Positions 1 to 8,098 of a stretch of DNA of 33,194 nucleotides are shown in pieces (position 1 is the first letter of the stretch; the number at the start of each line of letters is the position of its first letter). Below the pieces are notes generated by a model that saw only the letters and a program-made list of their open reading frames with translations, did no database searches and was not told the DNA's origin. The DNA is from CAYRGQ01 sp964423925 (lineage in GTDB: Bacteria; Bacteroidota; Bacteroidia; Sphingobacteriales; Sphingobacteriaceae), in contig CAYRGQ010000033.1 of NCBI GenBank assembly GCA_964423925.1, positions 1 to 33,194 on the forward strand, written 5' to 3'. Position numbers and translations under genes: made by a program.

Positions 1-1
1 C

Positions 2-436
2 TATGATTTGCCACGAAAGGAGCTGCAGTCGCGCGTCGCCGAAGGTCTGGAGCAGGTCGGGCTCGCCCAATTCCAACACCAACGCGTCGAAACCTTTTCC
101 GGCGGGATGAAGCGCCGCATCAACTTGCTTTCGGCCATATTGCACCGTCCGGCCGTTTTGTTTCTGGACGAGCCCACCGTTGGGGTAGACGTGCAATCGA
201 AAAAGGCGATTATGGAATTGCTTGTTAGTCTCCACGAGTCAGGCACCACTATCGTGTACACCTCGCATATGCTCAACGAAGCCCAAGATTTTTGCACGCA
301 AGTGGTGGTCGTGGACCAAGGACGTATCGCCCTTTCGGGCCGCCCAGCCGAATTAGTTGCCAACCATCCGGAAGCGAGTAGCCTCGAGGATGTCTTTGTC
401 GATGTCGTCGGAAAACAGCTGCGGGACCATGCGTAA
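2..436 (+). CDS. ABC exporter ATP-binding protein, C-terminal part (5' end outside window)
   Basis: This is the C-terminal ~144 residues of an ABC ATPase whose reading frame is open to the left edge, so the Walker A motif lies outside. Visible are a signature motif (FSGGM, about 32 residues into the fragment), Walker B with the catalytic glutamate (LFLDEP), a D-loop-like GVD and the H-loop His in YTSHM. This order is typical of ABC-2 type exporter ATPases, which power a separate permease. The gene overlaps the following permease by 8 nt, so the two are very probably one transporter. Placed in a polyene-type lipid cluster, it may export or flip the product or a precursor; that substrate is inference. 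Confidence 0.9.
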   Translation, partial: YDLPRKELQSRVAEGLEQVGLAQFQHQRVETFSGGMKRRINLLSAILHRPAVLFLDEPTVGVDVQSKKAIMELLVSLHESGTTIVYTSHMLNEAQDFCTQVVVVDQGRIALSGRPAELVANHPEASSLEDVFVDVVGKQLRDHA

Positions 437-1718
437 ACTTCTAGCATCTACATATAAGGAAGTATTGCTGCTACTGCGCGATTGGGGCGGACTGGCTATC
501 TTGTTTTTCATGCCGGCGGTGTTGATTATCACGATTACGCTCATTCAGGAAAGCACGTTTAAAGCAGTAGGCGAATCCCAGTTTCCCATAATTTTGGTGG
601 ACCAGGACCAAGGCGAAATCGGGCAATTGGTGGTATCGAGTTTGGATGCACACCCTACCTTGGACTTAGTCACGCGGGCCCGCTCGGGCGAATTGCTTAA
701 CGAAGAACAAGCCCGCGCACTGGTTAGCCAAGGCGAGTACCAAATAGCGATTGTTATCCCTGCGGGAATCAGTGAAGAGCTCAACGAGAAAGTTGAACAT
801 AACGTAACGGCTATCTTGGAGGAAATGGCCGTCATGCCTGGAGAGGATATCCCGACGCAAAGAGAACGGGTGTGGGACGCCAAGGAAATCAATATCTATT
901 TCGATCCAGCCGCGGGGCAAACTTTCCGTAACTCGATTAAAAACAACATCGAGAAAATGCTGGCCAATGTCGAGACCCAAAAAATATACGCCGTATTTGC
1001 CGAGCAGATGGGCCTCAACGAAGAACATGGCCTGCTCGGCAACAATCTCATCGAATTTAACGAAATCATTGCCCAGCGGGGCGACGATGGCATCATCCCC
1101 AATGCGGTGCAGCACAATGTTCCGGCTTGGATTCTGTTTGGTGTGTTTTTTATTGTCGTTCCGTTGAGCATCAATATTGTCAAGGAGAAGAATTTAGGAA
1201 CCTACATTCGCCTGCGTACCAGCCCCATTCCGTATGCGCTGATCATGGCCGGCAAGGTCATCACCTATAGCGTTATCTGTTTGATTCAGTTTGCGCTCAT
1301 GCTGCTTATTGCGCGTTACGTGTTTCCACTGATTGGTCTGATCCCTTTTGTGGCGGGGGACAAGCTTTTACCCATGACACTGATAGCTTTCTTATCAGGG
1401 CTTGCGGCCATCGGCATCGGCACATTGATCGGTACTGTGGCCCGCACGCAGGAACAATCGGCTCCCTTCGGAGCTATTTTTACGATTATCTTGGCGGCGC
1501 TGGGCGGGGTGTGGGTACCTACGTTTATCATGCCCGCGACGATGCAAAAGGTGTCTGCATTGTCTCCGATGAACTGGGGGATTTCTGCATTTTACGATAT
1601 TATTTTACGAAATGGCAGTTATCTGGATATATTGCAGCCGATTTTGTATTTGCTTTTGTGCTTCTTAGCGACCGCGCTGGCTGCGCTATGGTACGACAAG
1701 CGCAAGCGAGCGATTTAG
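429..1718 (+). CDS. ABC-2 type transporter permease
   Basis: A 429-aa membrane protein. The ATG at 429 overlaps the end of the ATPase gene by 8 nt; the frame is open further upstream but that part lies inside the ATPase gene. One hydrophobic segment near residues 21-40 is followed by a large ~190-residue non-membrane region and then about five hydrophobic segments from residue ~231 to the end, with a basic C-terminus. This layout matches ABC2_membrane_3-type permeases, in which a long extracytoplasmic loop follows TM1. It would form the channel for the preceding ATPase. The cargo is unknown; the adjacent ketosynthase/ACP genes suggest a polyketide-like lipid or pigment. Confidence 0.88.
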   Translation: MRKLLASTYKEVLLLLRDWGGLAILFFMPAVLIITITLIQESTFKAVGESQFPIILVDQDQGEIGQLVVSSLDAHPTLDLVTRARSGELLNEEQARALVSQGEYQIAIVIPAGISEELNEKVEHNVTAILEEMAVMPGEDIPTQRERVWDAKEINIYFDPAAGQTFRNSIKNNIEKMLANVETQKIYAVFAEQMGLNEEHGLLGNNLIEFNEIIAQRGDDGIIPNAVQHNVPAWILFGVFFIVVPLSINIVKEKNLGTYIRLRTSPIPYALIMAGKVITYSVICLIQFALMLLIARYVFPLIGLIPFVAGDKLLPMTLIAFLSGLAAIGIGTLIGTVARTQEQSAPFGAIFTIILAALGGVWVPTFIMPATMQKVSALSPMNWGISAFYDIILRNGSYLDILQPILYLLLCFLATALAALWYDKRKRAI

Positions 1719-1727
1719 ATCTTCCAT

Positions 1728-2135
1728 ATGAAAGACTTAACGAGCTTCCGCGTCCGGTTTAGCGAGACGGATCCCTTGGGGATTGTCTGGCACGGGCATT
1801 ACGTCACCTACTTCGAAGATGGGCGCGAGGCCTTCGGCCATACCTATGGAATCTCTTATCAGCATATTCGGGATATGGGCTACCTGGCGCCCGTCGTCAA
1901 GTGTACCTGCGAATACAAGTTGCCGCTTCGGCATGGCGAGGAAGCCACCATCGAAACGACTTTTGTTAATAATCCGGCCGCCAAGATGGTGTTTGCCTAT
2001 CGTATCCTCAACAGCCGACAGCAGCTCGTAGCTACGGGCGAAACAATTCAGGTCTTTACCGATTTCGATGCGAATTTGGTGTTGGTTAATCCGCCTTTCT
2101 TCGAGGCGTGGAAGAAAAAACACGGGCAGTTATGA
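1728..2135 (+). CDS. Acyl-CoA/acyl-ACP thioesterase, 4HBT hotdog family
   Basis: A 135-aa single-domain hotdog-fold protein. The N-terminal part has the YbgC/4-hydroxybenzoyl-CoA thioesterase pattern: Asp15 followed by P-L-G-I-V, then His22 and Tyr25 on the active-site helix. Such enzymes hydrolyse acyl thioesters on CoA or ACP. It starts 9 nt after the permease stop and its own stop overlaps the next start (ATGA), so it is part of the same operon. In flexirubin/aryl-polyene clusters of Bacteroidetes a thioesterase of this class is a usual member, probably releasing or proofreading acyl chains; the exact substrate cannot be read from sequence. Confidence 0.85.
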   Translation: MKDLTSFRVRFSETDPLGIVWHGHYVTYFEDGREAFGHTYGISYQHIRDMGYLAPVVKCTCEYKLPLRHGEEATIETTFVNNPAAKMVFAYRILNSRQQLVATGETIQVFTDFDANLVLVNPPFFEAWKKKHGQL

Positions 2136-3256
2136 AACCCGTCTATCTACATGGCGACCATATCTTGTCCGCTTTGGGTGACGGGAGCGAAGTAAACTTC
2201 GCGCAGTTATTAGCGAGGCAGTCGGGCGTCCGTGTACATAGCCGGCCAGACTTGCATACGCGGCCCATTTGCGCGTCGCTTATTGATGACGCTGGGATTC
2301 CCAGCTTGACGGAATCGTGCTCGGGTTATACCCGACTGGAAAGGCTACTGATACACGCCATTCAAGCCTTGGTAAACCGGTTTGACATCCCTTTGGATCA
2401 CAAAACCGCGGTGATCCTAGCCACCACAAAAGGAAATATCGGGTTGCTACGCAATCCCCAAGCATTGTCTATTGACGACAATCGAGTCTATCTTTCAAAA
2501 TTGGCAAAACAAATACAAGGCTATTTCAATCTCTCCCACGACCTGGTTGTGCTCTCAAATGCTTGCATATCCGGAGCCCTAGCGCTGTCGGTAGCACGGC
2601 AGCTGCTGCAGGGGAGCTCATATGAACGGGCAATCGTAGTGGGGGGCGATGAACTGTCGCGTTTCATCCTGTCGGGATTCGATGCCTTCCAAGCCATGAG
2701 CGACGAACCCTGCCGCCCGTACGACCGCGACCGTACAGGCATCAATCTGGGGGAGGCTGCCGTAGCGGCATACGTGTCCACCGAGCGCCGGGCGGGCAGC
2801 ATAGCTATCTTGGGCGCAGGCTCCTACAACGACGCCAACCACATATCGGGCCCCTCGCGCACAGGCGAAGGGCTGTACCGTAGCATCCAGGCCGCCCTTA
2901 CTGAGGCCGGCGTCAGCAGCGTAAACTACATCTCCGCGCATGGCACGGCCACGCCCTATAACGACGAAATGGAAGCAGTAGCCTTGGGCCGTTGCGGGCT
3001 CACCGAGGTGCCGCTCAATAGCCTGAAAGGGTATTATGGACATACGCTAGGTGCCAGCGGGCTGTTGGAATCCATTGTCGGATGCCATTGTCTGCGTGAG
3101 GGCGTACTGCTTAAGTCGGTCGGTTTCGAGCACGTAGGGACAACCGTTCCCCTCAACATCATCACTGAAAACCACCAAGCGCCACTTGAGACCTTTATGA
3201 AATTGGGATCGGGATTTGGGGGCACCAACGTGGCGATGATATTCCGAAATTCATGA
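2132..3256 (+). CDS. Beta-ketoacyl-ACP synthase (KAS II/FabF-like), catalytically complete
   Basis: A 374-aa condensing enzyme of the thiolase fold. The start was placed at the ATG that overlaps the thioesterase stop (ATGA); a GTG eight codons upstream is less likely. The catalytic set is present: Cys145 in SNACISG, His270 in AHGTATP, Lys299 and His304 in LKGYYGHTLGASG, plus the glycine-rich GFGGTN near the C-terminus. It should carry out Claisen condensation of an acyl primer with malonyl-ACP. At 374 aa it is somewhat shorter than housekeeping FabF (~410). Its neighbours (ACP, second KS, dead KS partners) point to secondary lipid/polyene synthesis rather than primary fatty acid synthesis. 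Confidence 0.9.
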   Translation: MKPVYLHGDHILSALGDGSEVNFAQLLARQSGVRVHSRPDLHTRPICASLIDDAGIPSLTESCSGYTRLERLLIHAIQALVNRFDIPLDHKTAVILATTKGNIGLLRNPQALSIDDNRVYLSKLAKQIQGYFNLSHDLVVLSNACISGALALSVARQLLQGSSYERAIVVGGDELSRFILSGFDAFQAMSDEPCRPYDRDRTGINLGEAAVAAYVSTERRAGSIAILGAGSYNDANHISGPSRTGEGLYRSIQAALTEAGVSSVNYISAHGTATPYNDEMEAVALGRCGLTEVPLNSLKGYYGHTLGASGLLESIVGCHCLREGVLLKSVGFEHVGTTVPLNIITENHQAPLETFMKLGSGFGGTNVAMIFRNS

Positions 3257-3885
3257 AGATGCCCATGCCACCCTTATACATCGCTGCTTCTTGTATCGTG
3301 CGCAATCACCAACTCGTGGTGGATGGCCGCGTAGTGCTCGCCAACGAGACGGGCTTATCACTGGGAGATTGGCTGAAGGCGGCCTATCAACAGGCATCGA
3401 TGGATTATCCCAAATTCTACAAAATGGATGCCTTGGCCAAAGCTACGCTCATAGCAGCGGAGTGGATCAGTCGATCCGTGCCAATTGCCAGTTCGAATAC
3501 GCCGCTTGTGTTTTCCAACTACTCATCGAGTATGGTGTCGGATGATCGGCATGCCGCGAGCATCTATAAACCGGACGATGCCTCGGCCAGTCCGGCGGTC
3601 TTCGTATATACCTTGCCTAATATTGCCATGGGAGAGGTGAGCATTCGCCATCAATTGCATAGCGAGAATGTTTTCTTTATTTTTGAGCGATTTACACCTC
3701 AATTTTTGGTCCCTTACGTGACGGGGATGTTGGAGCGTGAGAACGTGCAACAGGTTTTGGCGGGCTGGGTAGAAGTGGGAGCCGACGGTATCTGCGATGT
3801 GCTGCTATATGCCGTATCTCGCCACGGCACGGTACCCCATACAATAGAGCAATTGAACGCATTATATAACAAAGACTATGAGTGA
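3253..3885 (+). CDS. Truncated beta-ketoacyl-synthase-like protein (Ketoacyl-synt_2 type), no active-site Cys
   Basis: A 210-aa protein that overlaps the preceding KS stop by ATGA. It resembles the N-terminal half of a ketosynthase as found in stand-alone Ketoacyl-synt_2 (PF13723) proteins of aryl-polyene clusters: the segment around residues 115-150 (VFVYTLPNIAMGEVSIRH, then ENVFFIF) lines up with the KS stretch leading to the nucleophile, but no Cys lies there and the C-terminal half with the two catalytic His is absent. It cannot be a condensing enzyme by itself. A structural or gatekeeping role beside the active KS is inference. Met3 and Met5 are alternative starts. Confidence 0.72.
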   Translation: MKMPMPPLYIAASCIVRNHQLVVDGRVVLANETGLSLGDWLKAAYQQASMDYPKFYKMDALAKATLIAAEWISRSVPIASSNTPLVFSNYSSSMVSDDRHAASIYKPDDASASPAVFVYTLPNIAMGEVSIRHQLHSENVFFIFERFTPQFLVPYVTGMLERENVQQVLAGWVEVGADGICDVLLYAVSRHGTVPHTIEQLNALYNKDYE

Positions 3886-4132
3886 ACTGACGCAAGAGTT
3901 GAAGGAGCGGATAATTAAACAGTTGAACCTGGAAGATATTACCCCGGAAGACCTGCAGGACGATACGCCCTTGTTTGGCGATGGGCTTGGCTTGGACTCC
4001 ATTGACGCCCTGGAGCTGATCGTCATGCTCGACAAGAGCTATGGCATCAAACTAGCGGACCCTAAGGAAGGACGCAAAGTATTTGAAACGATACAAACCA
4101 TGGCGGACTATATCGAGGCCAATCGGCCATGA
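3878..4132 (+). CDS. Acyl carrier protein
   Basis: An 84-aa acidic acyl carrier protein with the phosphopantetheine attachment site in LGLDSIDALEL; Ser41 is the modified residue. It overlaps the upstream gene by 8 nt and the downstream KS by 4 nt. Its location between KS genes, away from fabD/fabG-type genes, marks it as a dedicated carrier of a secondary pathway, probably holding the growing polyene/aryl acyl chain. It needs a phosphopantetheinyl transferase encoded elsewhere. Length and motif are ordinary for the family. Confidence 0.93.
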   Translation: MSELTQELKERIIKQLNLEDITPEDLQDDTPLFGDGLGLDSIDALELIVMLDKSYGIKLADPKEGRKVFETIQTMADYIEANRP

Positions 4133-5334
4133 TGCAACCGCCTCAAGTTGTCGTCAGCGGCATGGGAATCGTGTCGGCAATCGGGCTCACCGTTGCCGAA
4201 AATCTCGACGCACTACGGCAAGCCCGCTCGGGAATTCGTCCCTTATCGCTTGTTTCTTCTGCCCATAAAGGCAAACTGCTCGCCGGGGAGATACCGCTTT
4301 CGGATGCCGAACTATACCAGTCCTTGGGCATTCCCGAAGGAGAGGCCTATACGCGCACAGCGCTGTTGGCTCTCTTGGCCATGCGAGAAGCCACGGCCAA
4401 AGTCGATCTTGGCGACGATCGTCGCACGGGTCTTATATCGGCCACTACCGTCGGCGGGATGGATGCGACCGAGCGCTATTACGACGATTACCTCGAATCA
4501 CCCGCCCACCGTCATTTTATTCCGACACATCCTTGCGGTCATTTCACTGAGCAAATCGCTCAGCGGTACGGGATACGCGATTTCGTAACGACCATCAGTA
4601 CCGCCTGCTCCTCGGCCGCAAACGCCATCATGCTTGGCACACGTATGATTAAGGCGGGCCTGCTGGACCGCGCCATTGTCGGTGGAGCGGATAGCTTGTC
4701 AAAATTTACGATCAACGGCTTTAACTCGTTGATGATTTATTCGGATACGTATTGCACGCCGTTCGATGAACACCGCAAGGGGCTAAATCTGGGTGAGGCG
4801 GCAGCCTTTTTGGTGCTGGAGTCGGAAGTTACTGCTCGCCAACGGGAGCGCACGCCCTTGGCCTACGTCAGCGGGTATGGCAACGCCAATGACGCGTTTC
4901 ACCAAACGGCCTCTTCGGACGACGGCGAGGGCGCATTGTTGGCCATCGAGGCGGCACTGAAAGTTGCTGGATTGCCGCCAAGTGCTATAGACTACGTAAA
5001 TGCTCACGGTACGGCGACCCCGAATAACGACCTTAGCGAGGGCAGAGCATTGGTGCAACTTTTCGGCAGTTCCAACGCGGTGCCTCAGTTTAGTTCGACA
5101 AAGGCGTTTACTGGGCATACGCTGGCAGCAGCCGGCGCTGTCGAGGCGGTGTATTCCATTTTGGCCCTTACCGAGCAGGCCGTGCTGCCCAACTTGAATT
5201 TCAACACGCCCATCGCTGAACTGGGCGTTGTGCCCCAGACAGCCTGGAAAGCCGCAGAAATCCGGCATGTGCTATCCAATTCCCTTGGGTTTGGTGGAAA
5301 CTGTAGTTCCTTGGTTTTTTCGAAGTATCCATGA
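4129..5334 (+). CDS. Beta-ketoacyl-ACP synthase II-like (second KS, catalytically complete)
   Basis: A 401-aa FabF-type condensing enzyme. Its start overlaps the ACP stop (ATGATG; the second ATG at 4132 is an alternative). Catalytic residues are all present: Cys160 in STACSSA, His293 in NAHGTATPNND, Lys325 and His330 in STKAFTGHTL. The N-terminus VVVSGMGIVSAIG and C-terminal NSLGFGGNCSSLVF are standard. It should extend ACP-bound chains with malonyl-ACP. The next gene, coupled by ATGA, encodes a KS homologue lacking catalytic residues, so the two probably form a KS/chain-length-factor heterodimer as known for aryl-polyene systems (ApeO:ApeC); that pairing is inference from order. Confidence 0.92.
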   Translation: MMQPPQVVVSGMGIVSAIGLTVAENLDALRQARSGIRPLSLVSSAHKGKLLAGEIPLSDAELYQSLGIPEGEAYTRTALLALLAMREATAKVDLGDDRRTGLISATTVGGMDATERYYDDYLESPAHRHFIPTHPCGHFTEQIAQRYGIRDFVTTISTACSSAANAIMLGTRMIKAGLLDRAIVGGADSLSKFTINGFNSLMIYSDTYCTPFDEHRKGLNLGEAAAFLVLESEVTARQRERTPLAYVSGYGNANDAFHQTASSDDGEGALLAIEAALKVAGLPPSAIDYVNAHGTATPNNDLSEGRALVQLFGSSNAVPQFSSTKAFTGHTLAAAGAVEAVYSILALTEQAVLPNLNFNTPIAELGVVPQTAWKAAEIRHVLSNSLGFGGNCSSLVFSKYP

Positions 5335-6395
5335 CACAACCTATATATATTCAAGGCATCGGCACCATTACCTCCCAGCCCGAACTGCTTGGAGGAAACG
5401 AAGAGGTGCGCGCGTACCAACAGGCATGCGTACCCGCAGTAGATCCGGACTATAAGGCGCTGATTCCCGCTTTGCAGCTGCGGCGTTTGAATAAAAGCAT
5501 GCGGATGGCGCTGTACGCCGCACGTGTTGCCATGCGCGGAGCCGACGTTGAGCAGGTGGATGCGGTAGTGACAGGAACCGGCCTCGGGTGCTTGACGGAT
5601 TCCGAGCGCTTTGTGCAGGCGATGCTCGAAAACGACGAACAGTTCCTCAATCCGACCCCCTTTATCCAGTCAACGCATAATATGGCAGCAGCCACGATTG
5701 CGCTAGCTATCGGGTGCAAGGGATACAACATGACGTATGTCCACAACGCCACTTCCATGGAAGCCGCGATGTTGGATACCATGTTATACCTTAGCGAGCA
5801 TCCGGACTCGACGGTGCTTCTGGGCGGGGGGGATGAACTCGGGCTACGCACGCCGCAGTTTTGGGAGCATGCCGGTTACTTGGATACCGAACAGCCCCAA
5901 TTGCCAACGCCGCTGACTTCGCCAGGCACGCCCGGCGAAGTGGCATCAGAGGGTGCGGCGTTCTTTGCGGTCTCTGCGAAGAAATCCGAACGGACCGTCG
6001 CGAAGATTATGGGAGTGAAAACGGCGCATGATGTGATCGACTTATCCGCCTGGATTGGACATTTTCTTGTCGCACACGGTGTCGGAATGGGCGATTTAGA
6101 CCTTGTTATGTTAGGATATAACGGCGATAGCCGCTACGATCCGATTTATCGATCGTTGTCTGACGGTGTTTTTGCCGACGTACCTCAGGCAACTTATAAG
6201 CATGTGTTGGGCGAGTTCGACACCGTAGTAGCCCCGGGAATGGCGCTCGCTGCACAGATCCTTGTGCATCAGCGCGTACCCACCGTGCTGCGGCTGAATG
6301 CGCTCGAACCCGCCCGATTGCGGCGCATTTTGCTCTACAACCAGCGGCGCGGCAAAAACCACAGCCTCATTTTGATGGCGACGGCTGAAGGTTAG
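5331..6395 (+). CDS. Catalytically inactive ketosynthase homologue, chain-length-factor-like
   Basis: A 354-aa thiolase-fold protein coupled by ATGA to the active KS before it. By eye-alignment the nucleophile Cys is Ala140 (context VHNATSMEAA), the first catalytic His is Asn264 (GYNGDSRYD) and the second His is Glu295 (KHVLGEFD), while Lys290 is kept. It therefore should not condense acyl chains. This is the pattern of chain-length factors in type II PKS and of ApeC-like partners in aryl-polyene synthesis, which sit beside an active KS and shape the chain-length cavity. It is the last gene of the cluster in this window. The alignment was made without a tool. Confidence 0.75.
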   Translation: MTQPIYIQGIGTITSQPELLGGNEEVRAYQQACVPAVDPDYKALIPALQLRRLNKSMRMALYAARVAMRGADVEQVDAVVTGTGLGCLTDSERFVQAMLENDEQFLNPTPFIQSTHNMAAATIALAIGCKGYNMTYVHNATSMEAAMLDTMLYLSEHPDSTVLLGGGDELGLRTPQFWEHAGYLDTEQPQLPTPLTSPGTPGEVASEGAAFFAVSAKKSERTVAKIMGVKTAHDVIDLSAWIGHFLVAHGVGMGDLDLVMLGYNGDSRYDPIYRSLSDGVFADVPQATYKHVLGEFDTVVAPGMALAAQILVHQRVPTVLRLNALEPARLRRILLYNQRRGKNHSLILMATAEG

Positions 6396-6427
6396 CGTCG
6401 TTTTCACTTAACAAAAGAATCATCGAA

Positions 6428-6476
6428 GCCGGTGATGAACCTAAGGGGGAGTGCTACAAATCCGGCAAACCTGCCG
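6428..6476 (+). repeat. Short inverted repeats in the gap before ffh
   Basis: GCCGG at 6428-6432 can pair with CCGGC at 6462-6466, and alternatively CGGCA at 6463-6467 can pair with TGCCG at 6472-6476; the two stems share bases and exclude each other. No T-run follows. They lie after the ketosynthase operon and before the ffh promoter, so they could mark the 3' end of the upstream transcript. Evidence for any function is weak. Confidence 0.3.
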
Positions 6477-6507
6477 TAATACGCTATCCCTAATACTCAA
6501 TAATTCG

Positions 6508-6515
6508 TACCTTTG
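6508..6515 (+). promoter_or_regulatory. Putative -7 element of ffh promoter
   Basis: TACCTTTG matches the Bacteroidetes -7 consensus TAnnTTTG and lies 32 nt before the ffh ATG. No clear TTG/TTTG -33 element is found at 19-23 nt upstream, so only the -7 half is supported. Confidence 0.5.
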
Positions 6516-6547
6516 CGCAAGCAATCTCAACAAGACGCTTTTACACT

Positions 6548-7888
6548 ATGTTTCAGAATCTGCAGGATAAATTGGATCGGGCCTTTAAGGTATTAAAAGG
6601 CCAAGGGAATATCACGGAGATCAACGTCGCCGAGACGATGAAAGAGATCCGCAAGGCATTGCTGGACGCGGACGTAAATTATAAAACGGCAAAATCATTT
6701 ACCGACGAAGTCAAGCAGAAGGCGCTTGGGCAAAACGTGCTGACGTCTGTGTCGCCCGGCCAGTTGCTCACGAAAATCATGAATGATGAGCTGACCGAAC
6801 TGATGGGCGGGTCGGTGACGGATGTGGAAACTTCCAAAAATCCGACAGTTATTCTTATTGCAGGTCTAAACGGTGCGGGTAAAACGACATTTTCGGGCAA
6901 ACTGGCCAAGTACCTGAAGGAAAAGAAGGGCAAAAAGCCCCTGTTGGTAGCAGGCGACGTTTATCGTCCAGCGGCCATCGACCAGTTGCAGGTGCTCGGA
7001 GAACAGGTTGGCGTACCCGTATACGCCGATACGGAATCCAAAGATCCCATTGGCATAGCCGAAGCAGGTATAGCGGAAGCCAAACGCAACGGAAATAACG
7101 TCGTCATCGTGGATACGGCAGGCCGTCTGGCAATCGACGAGGCCCTGATGACGGAAATAACCGCAGTGAAGGAAGCGACCCAGCCACACGAAATTCTGTT
7201 TGTTGTGGACGCCATGACCGGACAGGATGCGGTGAACACGGCCAAGGCCTTTAACGACCGGTTGGACTTCACAGGCGTGGTGCTAACCAAATTGGACGGC
7301 GATACCCGTGGCGGGGCGGCCCTGTCCATCAAATCCGTGGTCAACAAACCCATCAAGTTTATCGGTACCGGCGAAAAGATGGAAGCCCTCGATGTCTTCC
7401 ATCCTGATCGGATGGCGTCCCGGATTCTGGGAATGGGTGACGTGGTCTCCCTAGTCGAACGCGCGCAGCAACAATTTGACGAGAAAGAAGCCGCCGAACT
7501 GCAACGCAAGATTCGTAAGAACAAGTTCGACTTCAACGACTTCAAGAACCAGATTCAGCAAATTAAGAAAATGGGCAACATGAAGGACTTGATGGGTATG
7601 ATTCCTGGTGTGGGCAAAGCCATAAAGGATGTCGATATCGACGACGATGCCTTCAAACCCATTGAAGCAATTATTAACTCCATGACTCCTGCGGAGCGTG
7701 AAAACCCTGATATCATCGACCAAAAGCGTCGGGCGCGCATTGCTCGGGGTTCCGGCACCGAGCTTGCCGAAGTCAATAAGCTAATGAAGCAGTTTAACGA
7801 CATGCGCAAGATGATGAAGCAAATGTCGAATCCTGCTGCGATGTCGAGAATGATGCGCAATATGCCGAAAATGCCCATGGGCAAGTAA
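6548..7888 (+). CDS. ffh: Signal recognition particle GTPase Ffh
   Basis: A 446-aa Ffh. With 4.5S RNA it binds signal sequences of nascent inner-membrane proteins at the ribosome and delivers them to FtsY. An N-domain helical bundle (residues 1-~90) precedes the GTPase G domain with P-loop GLNGAGKTT (106-114), DTAGR (189-193) and TKLDGDTRGG (247-256), followed by the methionine-rich M domain (~300-446), whose tail is dense in Met as needed for signal-peptide and RNA binding. Length and motifs are normal. It is monocistronic here, with its own -7 element and a strong hairpin downstream. Confidence 0.98.
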   Translation: MFQNLQDKLDRAFKVLKGQGNITEINVAETMKEIRKALLDADVNYKTAKSFTDEVKQKALGQNVLTSVSPGQLLTKIMNDELTELMGGSVTDVETSKNPTVILIAGLNGAGKTTFSGKLAKYLKEKKGKKPLLVAGDVYRPAAIDQLQVLGEQVGVPVYADTESKDPIGIAEAGIAEAKRNGNNVVIVDTAGRLAIDEALMTEITAVKEATQPHEILFVVDAMTGQDAVNTAKAFNDRLDFTGVVLTKLDGDTRGGAALSIKSVVNKPIKFIGTGEKMEALDVFHPDRMASRILGMGDVVSLVERAQQQFDEKEAAELQRKIRKNKFDFNDFKNQIQQIKKMGNMKDLMGMIPGVGKAIKDVDIDDDAFKPIEAIINSMTPAERENPDIIDQKRRARIARGSGTELAEVNKLMKQFNDMRKMMKQMSNPAAMSRMMRNMPKMPMGK

Positions 7889-7990
7889 TCAGGCCAAATT
7901 ACTCCCCATTGGCCCTGCCGTGGTAGAGAGGCCATGGCATTCGCTGAGCTGCTGAAAAAAATCGAATAATTGAGCAACCCACGTGTTGCT

Positions 7991-8026
7991 AACAAAAAAT
8001 ACTATGCTTACATAGTATTTTTTGTT
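7991..8026. terminator. Perfect 16-bp hairpin, likely transcription terminator after ffh
   Basis: Arms 7991-8006 and 8011-8026 are exact reverse complements around a CTTA loop. The outer arm is an A-run on one side and a T-run on the other (TATTTTTTGTT followed by ATTTTT), so it can work as an intrinsic terminator for ffh on the plus strand. It sits about 100 nt past the ffh stop and 70 nt before the acyl-CoA dehydrogenase start. Confidence 0.78.
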
Positions 8027-8098
8027 ATTTTTGGGAAACGTGCTGGCACAAGCCGCGCGGGTCGATGCGCCACGCATTGGCAGTAAAAACCAATAATT

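Noticed and set aside
6421..6480. Annotating a cobalamin riboswitch before ffh
   Set aside because: Only scattered core words match, the B12 box is absent and the downstream gene is unrelated to B12; kept only as a low-interest observation.
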